Notes under the pieces: generated by a model
Database searches by the model: none
Seen by the model: the letters and a program-made list of their open reading frames with translations, nothing else
Told to the model about the DNA's origin: nothing
Part shown: piece after piece, positions 63,869-64,000 of the stretch
How positions within the stretch are numbered: the stretch's first letter is position 1
How the letters are laid out: every line of letters starts with the position of its first letter
Made by a program: the position numbers and the translations under genes
Assembly (NCBI RefSeq): GCF_019063845.1
Contig: NZ_CP077683.1
Coordinates: 3,092,501-3,156,500 of the forward strand
Origin: Geomonas subterranea
GTDB lineage: Bacteria > Desulfobacterota > Desulfuromonadia > Geobacterales > Geobacteraceae
DNA length: 64,000 nt
Reading direction: 5' to 3'

Positions 63869-64000
63869 TCAGGCTGCGGCAGATGTCTGCCGCAGTCTGT
63901 TGATGTCTCTCAAGGGAGGCGCACCAAAGAGACGGCCGTACTCGCGGCAGAACTGCGAAGCACTCTCGTACCCCACGTTGAAAGCTGCCGTTGTAGCATC
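63869..64000 (-). CDS. AraC-family regulator, C-terminal end only
   Basis: The frame is open to the right edge. The 43 visible residues ([34 protein letters not shown]) are the second helix-turn-helix of an AraC-type activator. It is convergent with the old-yellow-enzyme gene. Near its 3' end the DNA holds a 10-bp palindrome (CTGCGGCAGA/TCTGCCGCAG, 63874-63895) inside the coding sequence, which may help termination. Confidence 0.85.
   Translation of the reverse strand, partial: DATTAAFNVGYESASQFCREYGRLFGAPPLRDINRLRQTSAAA

Overview
The window is a contiguous GC-rich chromosomal segment of a deltaproteobacterium, most likely in the Geobacter/Geomonas/Citrifermentans group. The evidence is a periplasmic tetraheme flavocytochrome c, several long hybrid histidine kinases, a GEMM-I riboswitch of the type described in Geobacter, an HD-GYP response regulator, and small secreted families (DUF3015, DUF922, DUF4105, DUF748, DUF2459) in a high-GC background. 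I saw no transposase, integrase, phage gene or CRISPR array.

Layout. 0-8.5 kb: a secreted propeller-like protein, hisZ-purA, a tRNA cluster (Lys-Glu-Lys-Glu), an MFS exporter, a ferredoxin, elbB and a small outer-membrane barrel. 8.6-16 kb: a B12-binding radical SAM protein, then on the other strand a tight six-gene operon (acyl carrier protein, GNAT-like protein, ureohydrolase homologue, Cys-cluster protein, acyl-CoA dehydrogenase homologue, stand-alone amino-acid adenylating enzyme). This looks like a carrier-protein small-molecule pathway that I do not recognise. 16-23 kb: hpt plus purine permease, a chemoreceptor with a sigma-28-type promoter, DUF3015 and DUF4105 proteins. 23-27.4 kb: a GEMM-I riboswitch with the G20A-type base expected for 3',3'-cGAMP, controlling a small ORF and a hybrid kinase; a ChaN-like protein; and a Gly-rich secreted protein behind a strongly folded 5' leader. 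27.4-36.6 kb: DUF922 protease, MFS, flavocytochrome c, an intergenic array of three 15-bp inverted repeats, a cupin, a YgiD-like dioxygenase, a TSUP permease and a hybrid kinase. 36.9-52.5 kb: a giant DUF748 protein, small membrane proteins, a PQQ-type sugar dehydrogenase, a LysR regulator with an AEC transporter, a lipoprotein, an HD-GYP response regulator, a Cache-type hybrid kinase and a methyltransferase.

52.5-64 kb differs: it is poorer in GC, dominated by small oxidoreductases (aldo/keto reductases, SDR, FMN reductase, old-yellow-enzyme homologue) and cupins, and full of gene remnants. At least three remnants join the first codons of a gene to late codons of the same or another gene, leaving short frame-shifted stubs: a hybrid kinase, an aldo/keto reductase joined to a cupin, and an iron alcohol dehydrogenase. 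There are also an isomerase fragment, a broken carboxymuconolactone decarboxylase and a one-base frameshift in an aldo/keto reductase. A NemR-like TetR repressor with near-perfect operators at its own promoter and before the adjacent 4Fe-4S protein/old-yellow-enzyme operon suggests that the surviving part is an electrophile or quinone stress regulon.

All functional calls come from reading the sequence and from memory of protein families; no database search was run. Promoters and RNA structures are candidates judged by eye.
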